NCBI GenBank assembly: GCA_947500545.1 | Contig: CANMSO010000001.1 | Span: forward strand, 806,001 to 870,000 | DNA length: 64,000 bases | Direction of reading: 5' to 3' | From: an uncultured Aquimarina sp. | GTDB lineage: Bacteria; Bacteroidota; Bacteroidia; Flavobacteriales; Flavobacteriaceae | In this document: positions 43,255-52,917 of the stretch, in pieces | Layout of the letters: each line of letters begins with the position of its first letter | Numbering within the stretch: the first letter of the stretch is position 1 | Notes under the pieces: generated by a model | Seen by the model: only the letters and a program-made list of their open reading frames with translations | Databases searched by the model: none | Told to the model about the DNA's origin: nothing | Made by a program: the position numbers and the translations under genes

Positions 43255-43839
43255 TTAATTTGTTAAAACAATGTTATTTTTCTCGATTACCTTTCTAAGG
43301 TTGATTAATGCATATCTCATTCTACCCAGTGCAGTATTGATACTAACTCCAGTTTTGTCAGATATCTCTTTAAAACTCATGTCCTTATACATACGCATAA
43401 CCAATACCTCTTTTTGATCTTCTGGTAACTCTTGAATCAAACTTCGTAAATCTTCTTCTACCTGATCCTTAATTATCCGTCTTTCGGCATTAAGATCTCC
43501 ATCACTAATAACAGAAAAAATACTAAATTCTCCATTATCTTCAAATTTAGGCATACGATTTCCTTTTCGGAAATGATCAATTACCAAGTTATGAGCAATA
43601 CGCATAACCCAAGGAAGAAATTTTCCTTCTTCATTATACTTTCCATTTTTCAACGTGCGGATAACTTTAATAAAAGTATCCTGAAATATATCTTCAGATA
43701 CATCTCTATCAAAAACTTTTGAATAGATAAAACTATAAATACGTTGTTTGTGGCGCTCTATTAGAATAGATAAAGCACATTCATCGCCATTTATGTAATT
43801 GTTTACCAGAACTGCGTCTGAAAGAGTGTAATTTTTCAT
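43255..43839 (-). CDS. ECF sigma-70 family factor
   Basis: A 194-residue sigma factor. Region 2 is at about residues 20-90, with DVSEDIFQDTFIKVI and LPWVMRIAHNLVIDHFRK. Region 4 is near residues 130-185, with LPEDQKEVLVMRMYKDMSFKEIS and NTALGRMRYALINL. The frame reaches a TTG at 43866, but the ATG at 43839 (MKNYTLSDA) is preferred and preserves region 2. No anti-sigma gene is adjacent. A 48-residue ORF follows on the same strand. It is divergent from uvrA across about 240 bp. Confidence 0.9.
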   Translation of the reverse strand: MKNYTLSDAVLVNNYINGDECALSILIERHKQRIYSFIYSKVFDRDVSEDIFQDTFIKVIRTLKNGKYNEEGKFLPWVMRIAHNLVIDHFRKGNRMPKFEDNGEFSIFSVISDGDLNAERRIIKDQVEEDLRSLIQELPEDQKEVLVMRMYKDMSFKEISDKTGVSINTALGRMRYALINLRKVIEKNNIVLTN

Positions 43840-44049
43840 ACCTTGACTTAATTTTAGTACCAACAAGCTTGGGGCTCGGGCTATGTTAAACTTAAAAAGT
43901 AAAGGTATGCTATAGGCAGTTCCGTTTAAAAATTAGTATTATTTGAGGGGCTAATATAGTAACAATCATTTAAAATCAAACAATTTCTTGTTAATTTTTT
44001 TAACTAAACTTTCATTATCAATTGGTTAGAATACTTATTTTGTAATCAT

Positions 44050-44057
44050 TATCTTTG
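44050..44057 (+). promoter_or_regulatory. Bacteroidota -7 box (TATCTTTG)
   Basis: Exact TAnnTTTG match 21 bp upstream of the uvrA ATG. It lies within the ORF upstream of that ATG, which argues against the earlier TTG as start. A TTG at 44022-44024 is 25 bases upstream, slightly long. Confidence 0.5.
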
Positions 44058-44078
44058 CGCCCTCACCGCATTTTCACT

Positions 44079-46859
44079 ATGATTCAAGATATTTCAACCG
44101 TAGATCCTAAAAGCCATATTATTATAAAAGGAGCTAAGCTTCATAACTTAAAAAATTTAGATGCTGTAATCCCTCGAAATAAGTTAGTTGTGATCACAGG
44201 CTTATCTGGATCTGGAAAATCAAGTTTGGCTTTTGATACCTTATATGCAGAAGGACAACGTAGGTATGTAGAAAGTTTATCATCATACGCAAGGCAATTC
44301 TTAGGTCGTCTTAACAAACCCAAAGTAGATTATATAAAGGGAATTGCTCCGGCAATTGCAATAGAGCAAAAAGTAAACTCTACAAACCCCAGATCTACTG
44401 TTGGTACGACTACTGAGATTTATGATTATCTAAAATTACTTTTCGCCAGGATTGGAAAAACATACTCTCCGGTTTCTGGTCAACAGGTTAAAAAGGATAG
44501 AGTTACTGATGTTATAGAGTATGTAAAATCTTTCGAAGATGGAGAGAAATTATTATTACTCTCCCCTATTCTTGTTGAAAATGGCCGTACAATTGAAGGT
44601 AAACTTAAAGTATTACAACAACAGGGATTTGCTCGTGTAAAAGTAAATAATTCAGTTACTAGAATTGAAGAAGTAATACCAAATGAAGATGATGACATTT
44701 ACCTGGTAATAGATCGTATCGTAAAAAGAGATGATGAAGATTTCTATAATCGATTGGCTGATGCTATAGATTCTGCTTTTTTTGAAGGTAAAGGAACAAT
44801 CAGTATAGAAAGTTTGAAAGATGGAAATCAAAAACAATTTAGTAATAAATTCGAATTAGATGGAATATCATTTTTAGAACCTAATGTACACTTGTTTAGT
44901 TTCAACAATCCATATGGTGCTTGTCCAAAGTGTGAGGGGTATGGCGATGTTATTGGTATCGATGAAGATTTAGTAGTTCCCAATACTGCATTAAGTATTT
45001 ATGAAAGTGCCATATTTCCTTGGAGAGGAGATAGTATGGGTTGGTACAAAGATCAATTGGTAAATAGTGCTTATAAATTCGATTTTCCGATCCATAAACC
45101 CTATTTTGAGTTATCAGAAGAACATAAAGAATTGCTTTGGAACGGAAATGAACATTTTCAAGGGATTAACGACTTTTTTCAGGAGCTGGAGGCTAAGGCA
45201 TACAAAATTCAGAACCGAGTAATGCTTTCTAGATATAGAGGAAAAACAAAATGTACCACTTGTAAAGGAAAACGATTACGAAAAGAAGCTGATTATGTAA
45301 AAATTGATGAAGCGACATTAACAGATTTAGTAGAAAAACCGCTAAATGAATTAGCCGATTTCTTCAAAAGCCTTACGCTTAATGAGTATGATTCACAAAT
45401 AGCAAAGAGACTTTTAAAAGAAATAAACAGTCGATTAGAGTTCTTGCAAAATGTTGGTTTAGAATACTTAACATTAAATCGTAAATCGAATACCTTATCT
45501 GGTGGAGAATCGCAACGTATTAATCTTGCCACATCACTTGGCAGTAGTCTAGTAGGATCAATGTATATTCTAGATGAACCCAGTATTGGTCTTCATCCCA
45601 AAGACACAGAAAAACTGATAAAGGTATTAGAATCTCTACGTGATCTTGGAAATACAGTAATCGTAGTTGAGCATGATGAGGATATCATGAAAGCTGCCAA
45701 CGAAATTATAGATATAGGACCTGAAGCAGGAACATATGGTGGACATGTTGTAGCTACAGGAGCTTTTGATGAGATTCTTAAGGCTGATTCGCTTACTGCA
45801 AAATACCTTAATGGGCAATTAGAAATTGAGGTGCCTGAGAACAGGAGAACTTCAAAATATTACCTCGAAATTATCGGAGCTCGTGAGAATAACCTAAACA
45901 ATATAGATGTAAAAGTTCCACTTGGTATTTTTACCGCAATAACTGGTGTGTCTGGCAGCGGGAAAAGTACTTTGGTTAAGAAAATCATATATCCCTCTGT
46001 TTTAAAACAACTAGGAGGATATGGAGAAAAAGCAGGGCAGTTTACAGAACTTAAAGGCAATTATAGCAATATAAAACATGTAGAATTTATAGATCAAAAT
46101 CCAATTGGGAGATCTTCTCGTTCTAATCCTGTGACCTACATCAAAGCCTACGATGATATTCGCACCCTTTTTGCAAATCAAAAATTATCTAGTATACGTA
46201 ATTATAAATCCAAACACTTTTCCTTTAATGTAGATGGTGGGCGGTGTGAAACTTGTAAAGGCGAAGGTGAAGTTACTATCGAAATGCAGTTTATGGCCGA
46301 TGTACATCTAGAATGTGAAACCTGCAAAGGAAAACGTTTCAAGAAGGATGTGCTAGAAGTTACATTTCATGATAAAAGCATACATGATATTCTTACGATG
46401 ACTATTGATAACGCCATAGATTTCTTTTTAGAGCATGGTCAAACCAAAATTCAGAAAAAATTACAACCGCTACAAGATGTAGGTTTGGGGTATGTGCAAT
46501 TAGGACAAAGCTCCTCTACCCTTTCTGGTGGTGAAGCACAGCGAATAAAGCTCGCGTCATTTCTTGTAAAGGGAAACACAAAAGACAAAGCCCTTTTTAT
46601 ATTTGACGAACCTACCACGGGCTTACATTTCCATGATATCAAAAAGCTCCTAAAGTCATTTAACGAATTAATTGACAAAGGACATTCTATCCTGGTCATA
46701 GAACACAATATGGACTTGGTAAAATGCGCAGACTATATAATCGATCTTGGCCCAGAAGGTGGTAAAAATGGAGGAACTATTCTTGCTACAGGCACTCCAG
46801 AAGAGATTGTAAAGATCAAAGGCTCTTATACAGGAAGATATTTAAAAGAAAAACTTTAA
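44079..46859 (+). CDS. uvrA: Excinuclease ABC subunit A
   Basis: The damage-recognition subunit of nucleotide excision repair, 926 residues with two ABC ATPase halves. Walker A of the first half, GLSGSGKSS, is at residues 41-49; the signature NTLSGGESQRI and Walker B YILDEPSIGLHP follow. The second half has GVSGSGKST, then LSGGEAQRIKLA and LFIFDEPTTGLH. Zinc sites are visible: CPKCEGYGD and CTTCKGKR in the first half, CETCKGEGE and CETCKGKRF in the second. The UvrB-contact block with PRSTVGTTTEIYDYL is present. The start is the ATG at 44079, just after the -7 box. The gene is monocistronic. Confidence 0.97.
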   Translation: MIQDISTVDPKSHIIIKGAKLHNLKNLDAVIPRNKLVVITGLSGSGKSSLAFDTLYAEGQRRYVESLSSYARQFLGRLNKPKVDYIKGIAPAIAIEQKVNSTNPRSTVGTTTEIYDYLKLLFARIGKTYSPVSGQQVKKDRVTDVIEYVKSFEDGEKLLLLSPILVENGRTIEGKLKVLQQQGFARVKVNNSVTRIEEVIPNEDDDIYLVIDRIVKRDDEDFYNRLADAIDSAFFEGKGTISIESLKDGNQKQFSNKFELDGISFLEPNVHLFSFNNPYGACPKCEGYGDVIGIDEDLVVPNTALSIYESAIFPWRGDSMGWYKDQLVNSAYKFDFPIHKPYFELSEEHKELLWNGNEHFQGINDFFQELEAKAYKIQNRVMLSRYRGKTKCTTCKGKRLRKEADYVKIDEATLTDLVEKPLNELADFFKSLTLNEYDSQIAKRLLKEINSRLEFLQNVGLEYLTLNRKSNTLSGGESQRINLATSLGSSLVGSMYILDEPSIGLHPKDTEKLIKVLESLRDLGNTVIVVEHDEDIMKAANEIIDIGPEAGTYGGHVVATGAFDEILKADSLTAKYLNGQLEIEVPENRRTSKYYLEIIGARENNLNNIDVKVPLGIFTAITGVSGSGKSTLVKKIIYPSVLKQLGGYGEKAGQFTELKGNYSNIKHVEFIDQNPIGRSSRSNPVTYIKAYDDIRTLFANQKLSSIRNYKSKHFSFNVDGGRCETCKGEGEVTIEMQFMADVHLECETCKGKRFKKDVLEVTFHDKSIHDILTMTIDNAIDFFLEHGQTKIQKKLQPLQDVGLGYVQLGQSSSTLSGGEAQRIKLASFLVKGNTKDKALFIFDEPTTGLHFHDIKKLLKSFNELIDKGHSILVIEHNMDLVKCADYIIDLGPEGGKNGGTILATGTPEEIVKIKGSYTGRYLKEKL

Positions 46860-46941
46860 ATATTAACACTATTCTATTAAGTAGAATGTAAGTATTTAGA
46901 ACAATTTCGGCTAAGTAAACCAAAACTATAAAACCAAACAC

Positions 46942-47586
46942 ATGTCACTTACCGATGATTTAAAGGCTCGTGCTGCACAATCTGCTGCAAAGTACTCTGA
47001 AACCACACACAAAATAATGAATGATGGGATACAATCTTTGCGTGATGCAAAACTAGTATCCAAAGCTTTAAAAACTGGAGATAAAATACCAGAAATCACC
47101 CTTCCTAATGCCGCTAACAAAAACATATCTATCCAAGAACTTTTATTAGACAGAAAAGTTGTGCTATCTTTTTATCGCGGTGGATGGTGCCCTTATTGTA
47201 ACATAGAATTGAAAGCATTACAGGAAGCCCAACTTGAATTCGAAAAATACGGCGCTACCCTTGTTGCTATAAGTCCTGAAACCCCTGACAATTCTTTAAC
47301 CACTTCAGAAAAGAATAACCTTAGCTTTGAGGTACTTTCTGACATCGATAATAAAATAGGAAAAGTATTTAACCTCGTCTTTACTTTACCAGAAGACTTA
47401 ATCAAAGTTTACGATGGCTTTGGTATCGATTTAGAAATAAGTAATGGTAACTCTAATCAGCAATTGCCCATTTCTGCAACCTATATAATTAATCAAGATG
47501 GAACGATCTTATATGATTTCATACAAGAAGATTATAAAAAAAGGGCTGATCCTGAAGAAATTACTAATTACCTGAAAAACAATTAA
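46942..47586 (+). CDS. Peroxiredoxin-like AhpC/TSA family protein
   Basis: A 214-residue thioredoxin-fold protein. The active-site region is SFYRGGWCPYCNIELKAL near residues 76-93, with a CPYC motif, more like the peroxiredoxin-like family than classic AhpC. The segment VAISPETPDNS follows, as in related two-Cys proteins. The first 45 residues are an extra helical stretch. No signal peptide is seen, so it is probably cytoplasmic and helps reduce peroxides or protein thiols. It follows uvrA by 82 bp but no clear operon is implied. Confidence 0.85.
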   Translation: MSLTDDLKARAAQSAAKYSETTHKIMNDGIQSLRDAKLVSKALKTGDKIPEITLPNAANKNISIQELLLDRKVVLSFYRGGWCPYCNIELKALQEAQLEFEKYGATLVAISPETPDNSLTTSEKNNLSFEVLSDIDNKIGKVFNLVFTLPEDLIKVYDGFGIDLEISNGNSNQQLPISATYIINQDGTILYDFIQEDYKKRADPEEITNYLKNN

Positions 47587-47702
47587 CTACATTACACTTT
47601 CAATAATTTAATAATTTTTGGCACGCCATTTGAAAAGGTACTTATCAAATAGCGAAAGCCGAAAAGCTAATGAGTAGGCATAAACCCATAAACAATTAAG
47701 TT

Positions 47703-48365
47703 ATGAAAAAAATGGTACTTTTTATTGCAGCTTTGTTACTGGTAGGTACAACTGCACAAGCGACCGATCACAAACATTCGGATCACCAGGATAGGGTTAC
47801 AAAACGCTATCAAAACACACAACCTATTGTCTTTGTTCAAGGTGGCGTAAAGTTCTTTGTTTATCCAGAAGGAGATATTGATTATAAAATCCTTAGAACG
47901 AGATCAGGATACGGAAACTGGAACAGTAACAATGGATTTAATACTCCAGGAGGTTCATATGGATACTATAGACCTCATAATAGAGTAGTTAGATATGATT
48001 ACTACGGAAGATTAAAAAAAGTAGGACCTAATTATATTAGTTACGACAGGTATAATAGAGTTCGAAGAATAGGTTCTATTTATATTAGATACAATAGAAG
48101 AGGTTTATTATACCAAGTTGGTGGATTACACATCTTCTATAACAGATATAACAGAATAAAATATGTTGAAGGAAATGTTCATCATACCGGATGTGGATAT
48201 TGCGGAATAGATGGATGTACGATCACTCATGATCCATACTATAACAAAAACTGGAAACAGAAATATCGTTATAACAAACATGATGATGATAACTATTATT
48301 CTAAAAACAGGAAAAGAAAAAAAAGATATCATGATGACGACAATGATGATCATGATGACGATTAA
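47703..48365 (+). CDS. Secreted Tyr/Arg-rich repeat protein with Asp/His tail
   Basis: A 220-residue protein with a signal peptide ending at AQAT near residue 20. Residues 98-157 contain four copies of a 16-residue repeat with the pattern Y-[DN]-x-[YR]-x-R-[LVI], then [VI]-G and [IL]; the repeats start at 98, 114, 130 and 146 and the last is partial. A small Cys-rich bit with HHTGCGYCGIDGC follows, and the tail from residue 195 is basic, then Asp/His-rich (RYHDDDNDDHDDD). I do not recognise a family. The period could support a beta-solenoid or hairpin stack; metal binding by the tail is an inference. Confidence 0.68.
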   Translation: MKKMVLFIAALLLVGTTAQATDHKHSDHQDRVTKRYQNTQPIVFVQGGVKFFVYPEGDIDYKILRTRSGYGNWNSNNGFNTPGGSYGYYRPHNRVVRYDYYGRLKKVGPNYISYDRYNRVRRIGSIYIRYNRRGLLYQVGGLHIFYNRYNRIKYVEGNVHHTGCGYCGIDGCTITHDPYYNKNWKQKYRYNKHDDDNYYSKNRKRKKRYHDDDNDDHDDD

Positions 48366-48395
48366 AATATAAGATTAGTTGTTGGTTAGTTGTTG

Positions 48396-48433
48396 AAAAT
48401 CCCGTTACCGAATACTTCAGGTAACGGGATTTT
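48396..48433 (+). terminator. Rho-independent terminator
   Basis: A 14-bp perfect stem (48396-48409 with 48420-48433) with a ten-base loop and T-rich tail. It ends the transcript of the Tyr/Arg-rich repeat protein. Confidence 0.88.
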
Positions 48434-48521
48434 CTATTTATAAAATGTTGTTAACCTTTCTTCGAGAGAAAACCATTATTATATATTTATCTTTTCACAT
48501 TAAAAATAAAATCGAATAAAG

Positions 48522-49616
48522 ATGAAGTTTCAAAAGGTTTTTCTTCTACTTTTTATTTTTCCATTGATCCAAATTAATGCTCAAAACATGCAGTTCGAAG
48601 ACTATGACCCTCCTTCTACCCTTGTTGTTCCTGGAAAAGAAATAAAAAAAGCTAAATTCCCTTTTATTGATGTACATAACCATCAATTTAGAATGCCAAC
48701 TCAAAATTTACAAGAAGTGGTTACCGAGATGGATAAGCTAAATATGGCCGTAATGATCAATTTATCTGGTAGAGGAAGAGGTTCTGATGAACACCTCACA
48801 AAGTCTTTAGAAAATGTAAAAACCAATCATCCTAATCGTTTTATTGTTTTTACCAATATTAGCCTTACAGGAATTGATGATCCAGATTGGACCACAAAAA
48901 CTGTAGCGCAAATCGAAAAAGATGTTGCCCAAGGAGCAAATGGCCTTAAGATTTATAAAAGTCAGGGGATGGATAATAAGGACAGTAAAGGCAATCGTAT
49001 CAAAATAGATGATCCTCGTATTGGTCCTGTTTGGGACAAATGTGGTGAACTTGGAATCCCTGTTCTGATTCATTCTGCAGACCCAAAACCATTTTGGGAC
49101 GCACACGATAATAAAAATGAGCGCTGGTTAGAGTTAAAACTTCGATCTAGAAGAAAGAGAGATTCAAAAGTCACTGGTTCCTGGGAAACTATTATTCAAG
49201 AACAACATAACATTTTCAAAAAGCATAAAAATACTAAATTCATTAATGCACACTTAGGATGGTATGGTAACAATCTAGCAAAACTTGCAGAACTCATGGA
49301 CGAAATACCTAATATGTACACAGAGATCGGTGCAGTTATTGCCGAACTAGGAAGACAACCGCGTAATGCAAAAGCATTTTTGACAAAATATCAAGACAGG
49401 GTAATGTTTGGAAAAGATTCGTGGAATCCTGAGGAGTACTATACTTATTTTAGAGTTTTAGAATCTGATGATGAGTATTTCCCATACTACAAACGTTATC
49501 ATGCTTTTTGGAAAATGTATGGATTAGATCTCGACGATGAGGTGCTTAAAAAACTATATTACAAAAATGCATTAAAAGTAATTCCTAATATAGATAAGAA
49601 TTTGTTTCCGAAGTAA
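48522..49616 (+). CDS. Secreted amidohydrolase (amidohydrolase_2 family)
   Basis: A 364-residue TIM-barrel metal-dependent hydrolase with a signal peptide ending near INAQ at residue 21. Metal ligands appear as His52 and His54 in DVHNHQF, a further His in LIHSADP, and another in FINAHLGWYG. The late Asp in MFGKDSWNPEEY completes the amidohydrolase set. A possible carboxylated or bridging Lys is in NGLKIYKSQG. The substrate is unknown; relatives act on aromatic carboxylic acids or small lactones. It is convergent with the CHAT-TPR gene, whose stop is five bases away. Confidence 0.85.
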   Translation: MKFQKVFLLLFIFPLIQINAQNMQFEDYDPPSTLVVPGKEIKKAKFPFIDVHNHQFRMPTQNLQEVVTEMDKLNMAVMINLSGRGRGSDEHLTKSLENVKTNHPNRFIVFTNISLTGIDDPDWTTKTVAQIEKDVAQGANGLKIYKSQGMDNKDSKGNRIKIDDPRIGPVWDKCGELGIPVLIHSADPKPFWDAHDNKNERWLELKLRSRRKRDSKVTGSWETIIQEQHNIFKKHKNTKFINAHLGWYGNNLAKLAELMDEIPNMYTEIGAVIAELGRQPRNAKAFLTKYQDRVMFGKDSWNPEEYYTYFRVLESDDEYFPYYKRYHAFWKMYGLDLDDEVLKKLYYKNALKVIPNIDKNLFPK

Positions 49617-49620
49617 TATA

Positions 49621-52600
49621 TTATAATCTTGATCTCTTTTTGTAATACAAAAACACTATAACAAGAACAATCAAAACAAAGGCTAAACCCCAATATATGT
49701 TGAATGTTAAAGGTTGATCTATGTTTATAGGATCAGCATTACCTAAAAGATAAAAACTGCCCCAATAAAATGGGGCTACTTGCTCAAAATCGGCAGTCTT
49801 TATAAAATCAAGTTTTGCTTTTCGTAATGCTTTGGCTTTATTCATACCATTCGTCAAGTTTTTGTAGAAATTTTCAATTAGCACAGGTGCACTTTTATCA
49901 GAGACCTCCCATCCACTTAGCAACAAACTCTTTGTACCAGCATATTGAAAAGCAGTACCCAAGCTCATTATCCCTTCTCCTTTGGCAATTGCACCTGTTC
50001 CTGTATTACAAGCACTTAATACCACCAACTCAGCTGGGATGTCTAATGCAAAAAGCTCGTGGCTATAAAGCAAATTATCTTCTATGGTATCTTTACTTTT
50101 TGTAAAATAAAGTCTTGAATTTTGTGGATTAATATTATCCACATCTCCATGCAATGCTAAATGAAGAATACTATATTGATTAGCATTTTGTTTAAAATTA
50201 GATTCTATAGCCTCAGATCCGTAAAAATATTGACCGTTAACAATATTAGAAATTGCTTTAATTTCTTTTCGGGTACCTGGTAGATCATCCCCCCTATCTC
50301 TTAGCGTCGTCAGACTAATTGCATTTGTATCTACAAGTTGGGTACTATCAGAAAAGGAAAAAGCAAGGCATTCGTTACTAATTTCTGATGATTTAAATTC
50401 GTTTTGCAAGGAGTTAAACGATAAATTAGCAGAGTTCGCATAAGAAATCGCATAATCACGTAACAGATAAGGCATATCTCGGGTCTTTTCTTCATTGCTT
50501 TGCGTAAGTAGCAATTCAAAATTAAGATGCCATAATGATCCATCGGGGATAATAATCAATTCATCCCCTATGAGTTTGTCTTGTATTGGAGTAATAAGTT
50601 TTTCATAAAGAGCGTATGCAGACTTAGTATACTTATCCATGTTTTTTGAAGTTATGGATTCAAGTAATTCTACTACCTTTTTTGTCAACTCTGGAGTCTT
50701 TAATTCTTTAACAGAAATATCATTTTTGGAGATGGCAAAGGCATATGTAACACTATCAGTTGTAAAAAACTCTAATACTGTAGTTTTGTTATCTAATTTT
50801 TCTTGAATTTTTGATATAGAAACAACATCATTTTTATACTTAAGTTGATAATACTTAGGATACTCCTTCTCTAATACGTTAGTTAATGAGTCTTGTTTTC
50901 TATTGATATCGAATAATTCATTTTCAAATTCTGAAATTTTTAGCGTGTCGATCGATGCATTTGACTGTTCATCATTGATTTGCGAAGTGTAAAAAGCCTG
51001 ACTAATTTTTAGTGTTTTCTCTACTGCTACTAATTCATCAGAAAGTCCTGTGTAGCTTTTAGCATAAGAATCATTCAAAAGCCCTTTTAGGACATTAGCT
51101 TTGCTTTTTTCTATATAATAAAACACTTGCGATAACAAAGGCTGATCTTTTACTTCTTTTTGCATTAATAGATGGGCATTAATGGCGTTTATATAGATAT
51201 CCTTGATTTGTTTAGCAAAGGCAACTTTGTCCTGATAATTTTGATGAAATTGTCGTATACTGTTGATCACAAGATCTGCATGTTTATATATTGTAATACT
51301 TTGCGCTAAATATTCTCTGTTATTGCTTAGTTTAAACCAAGACTGTAATGCTTTTGCTTTTCCCTGAAGTGTTTCTAGCAACAATCTTGAATCATAATAC
51401 TCATTAACCTCAAAGACGTTTTTAAATTCTTTTTGGTTCTTGTTTTTACTATTAGCTACAAGTGCTTTATTAAAATAAGAAATGGCTTTATGATACTCTT
51501 TTCGTTCCTGATATGCTCTGGCCATATGAGTATAATAAAACCCAGTAAGAAGGTGTCCTTCTCCATATAAATCACGTAAAATATCTAAACCTTTTTGATA
51601 GTAATTTAAAGCATTATTATAGTCTTTCTTTTCTAGATACAAAGCAGCTAAACTATTATATGAAATGGTAATATTAGGGTGATTTTCATCAAAGATAAGA
51701 TTACGTATTTCTAGACTTTTTTTATAACATATCAATGCCTTATCATACTCCTTTTTACGATTATACATTTCTCCCAAATTTCCATATATAAGTGCTACAT
51801 TCTCATGGTTTTCTCCTAATACAATTTTATCAATTTGTAGTGCTTTATTAAAGTAATATAACGCTTTTTCATAATCTCTTTTAACAGAAAACACAATACC
51901 CATATTGTGATAAATATCTCCAATAACCGAATGATGCTCTCCATAATATTTGAGCGCTATATCTAAACCTTTTTTGTGATATTCTAACGCTTTATCATAT
52001 TCTCCTCTAACATCAGTATAAAACACTCCAAAATTTTGATATATCGCACTTAATCCAATTAAATATTTCTGTTTACTGTAGACCTGTAATGCCTTTTGAT
52101 AATAATTTAACGCATTATCATCCTTGAGTTTATTATAAGCAATACCAATATTGAGATAATAACTTCCCAAATGGGCATGATCTTCTCCAGAATTTTTGAT
52201 CATTATTGCTACAGCCTTTTTGTAATATTCTATAGCCTCATTAAATTTCCCGAGATTCTTATAAACAATCCCAATATTATTATAAACATTTCCAGTTTTT
52301 GGATGATCCGGGCCTAAAACTTTTATATTAATGGCAAGAGCTTTTTCATATGTTTGTTTCGCTTTTTTATACTTGGCCGTATAATGATAAATTATAGCTA
52401 TATTATTATATGATTTTGCAATATCTAAGTGGTTTTCGGGAAATAGCTTTTGCTGGATTTTTAAAGCTTTTTGATAATACAATAAAGCATTTTTGTAATC
52501 TGAAATGTTTTCATAGTAATTACCTATATTATCGTAGGCATATGCTTTTTGTTGATTATCTTTTGCAAGATATTGATCACTAATCTTTAATGCTTTTTTT

Positions 52601-52878
52601 GAATTCAATATTGACTTTTCTGATTTTCGGATGCGCCATTGATTTTCAGAAATTTTGTTATAACAAAGAGCAACCTTTTCCCATGCTTTAGCATTTTCAA
52701 AAATTGGTAATGCTTTTTTTAAAAATAGAACAGATTCCTCATGCTTTCTATCTTTTAAAAGAGAGTCTGCTTTTTTATAGTATTGATAAGCCACCAAAGT
52801 GTCATTTGTGGTCTGCGAATAACTCGAAAAAATAAAAAAATAAAACCCCAGACAAAGGAATATCAGTCTTTTGATCAT
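49621..52878 (-). CDS. TPR-CHAT caspase-like protease, membrane-anchored
   Basis: A 1085-residue protein with a signal peptide ending at SYSQ (residue 21). Residues about 30-530 are at least ten tetratricopeptide-type repeats of roughly 40 residues, marked by NNIG and ALxYYxKAL patterns. A helical linker follows. The CHAT protease domain covers about 730-1045: catalytic His910 is in LHLALHGDVD and Cys957 in LSACNTGTGAI. A single membrane helix lies at about 1060-1080, followed by a basic end (KKRSRL). The catalytic domain should therefore be in the periplasm, held by its C-terminus. It is third in an operon with a GTG-started membrane partner and a sigma factor. Confidence 0.9.
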   Translation of the reverse strand: MIKRLIFLCLGFYFFIFSSYSQTTNDTLVAYQYYKKADSLLKDRKHEESVLFLKKALPIFENAKAWEKVALCYNKISENQWRIRKSEKSILNSKKALKISDQYLAKDNQQKAYAYDNIGNYYENISDYKNALLYYQKALKIQQKLFPENHLDIAKSYNNIAIIYHYTAKYKKAKQTYEKALAINIKVLGPDHPKTGNVYNNIGIVYKNLGKFNEAIEYYKKAVAIMIKNSGEDHAHLGSYYLNIGIAYNKLKDDNALNYYQKALQVYSKQKYLIGLSAIYQNFGVFYTDVRGEYDKALEYHKKGLDIALKYYGEHHSVIGDIYHNMGIVFSVKRDYEKALYYFNKALQIDKIVLGENHENVALIYGNLGEMYNRKKEYDKALICYKKSLEIRNLIFDENHPNITISYNSLAALYLEKKDYNNALNYYQKGLDILRDLYGEGHLLTGFYYTHMARAYQERKEYHKAISYFNKALVANSKNKNQKEFKNVFEVNEYYDSRLLLETLQGKAKALQSWFKLSNNREYLAQSITIYKHADLVINSIRQFHQNYQDKVAFAKQIKDIYINAINAHLLMQKEVKDQPLLSQVFYYIEKSKANVLKGLLNDSYAKSYTGLSDELVAVEKTLKISQAFYTSQINDEQSNASIDTLKISEFENELFDINRKQDSLTNVLEKEYPKYYQLKYKNDVVSISKIQEKLDNKTTVLEFFTTDSVTYAFAISKNDISVKELKTPELTKKVVELLESITSKNMDKYTKSAYALYEKLITPIQDKLIGDELIIIPDGSLWHLNFELLLTQSNEEKTRDMPYLLRDYAISYANSANLSFNSLQNEFKSSEISNECLAFSFSDSTQLVDTNAISLTTLRDRGDDLPGTRKEIKAISNIVNGQYFYGSEAIESNFKQNANQYSILHLALHGDVDNINPQNSRLYFTKSKDTIEDNLLYSHELFALDIPAELVVLSACNTGTGAIAKGEGIMSLGTAFQYAGTKSLLLSGWEVSDKSAPVLIENFYKNLTNGMNKAKALRKAKLDFIKTADFEQVAPFYWGSFYLLGNADPINIDQPLTFNIYWGLAFVLIVLVIVFLYYKKRSRL

Positions 52879-52917
52879 AGTTTAAGAATTTGAGTTTGTC
52901 TTTTAGACTAGTAACGG

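Noticed and set aside
49621..52878. Possible tandem DNA repeat in the TPR region
   Set aside because: The repeats are at protein level (about 40 residues) and differ at DNA level. They reflect the TPR fold, not a satellite or CRISPR array.
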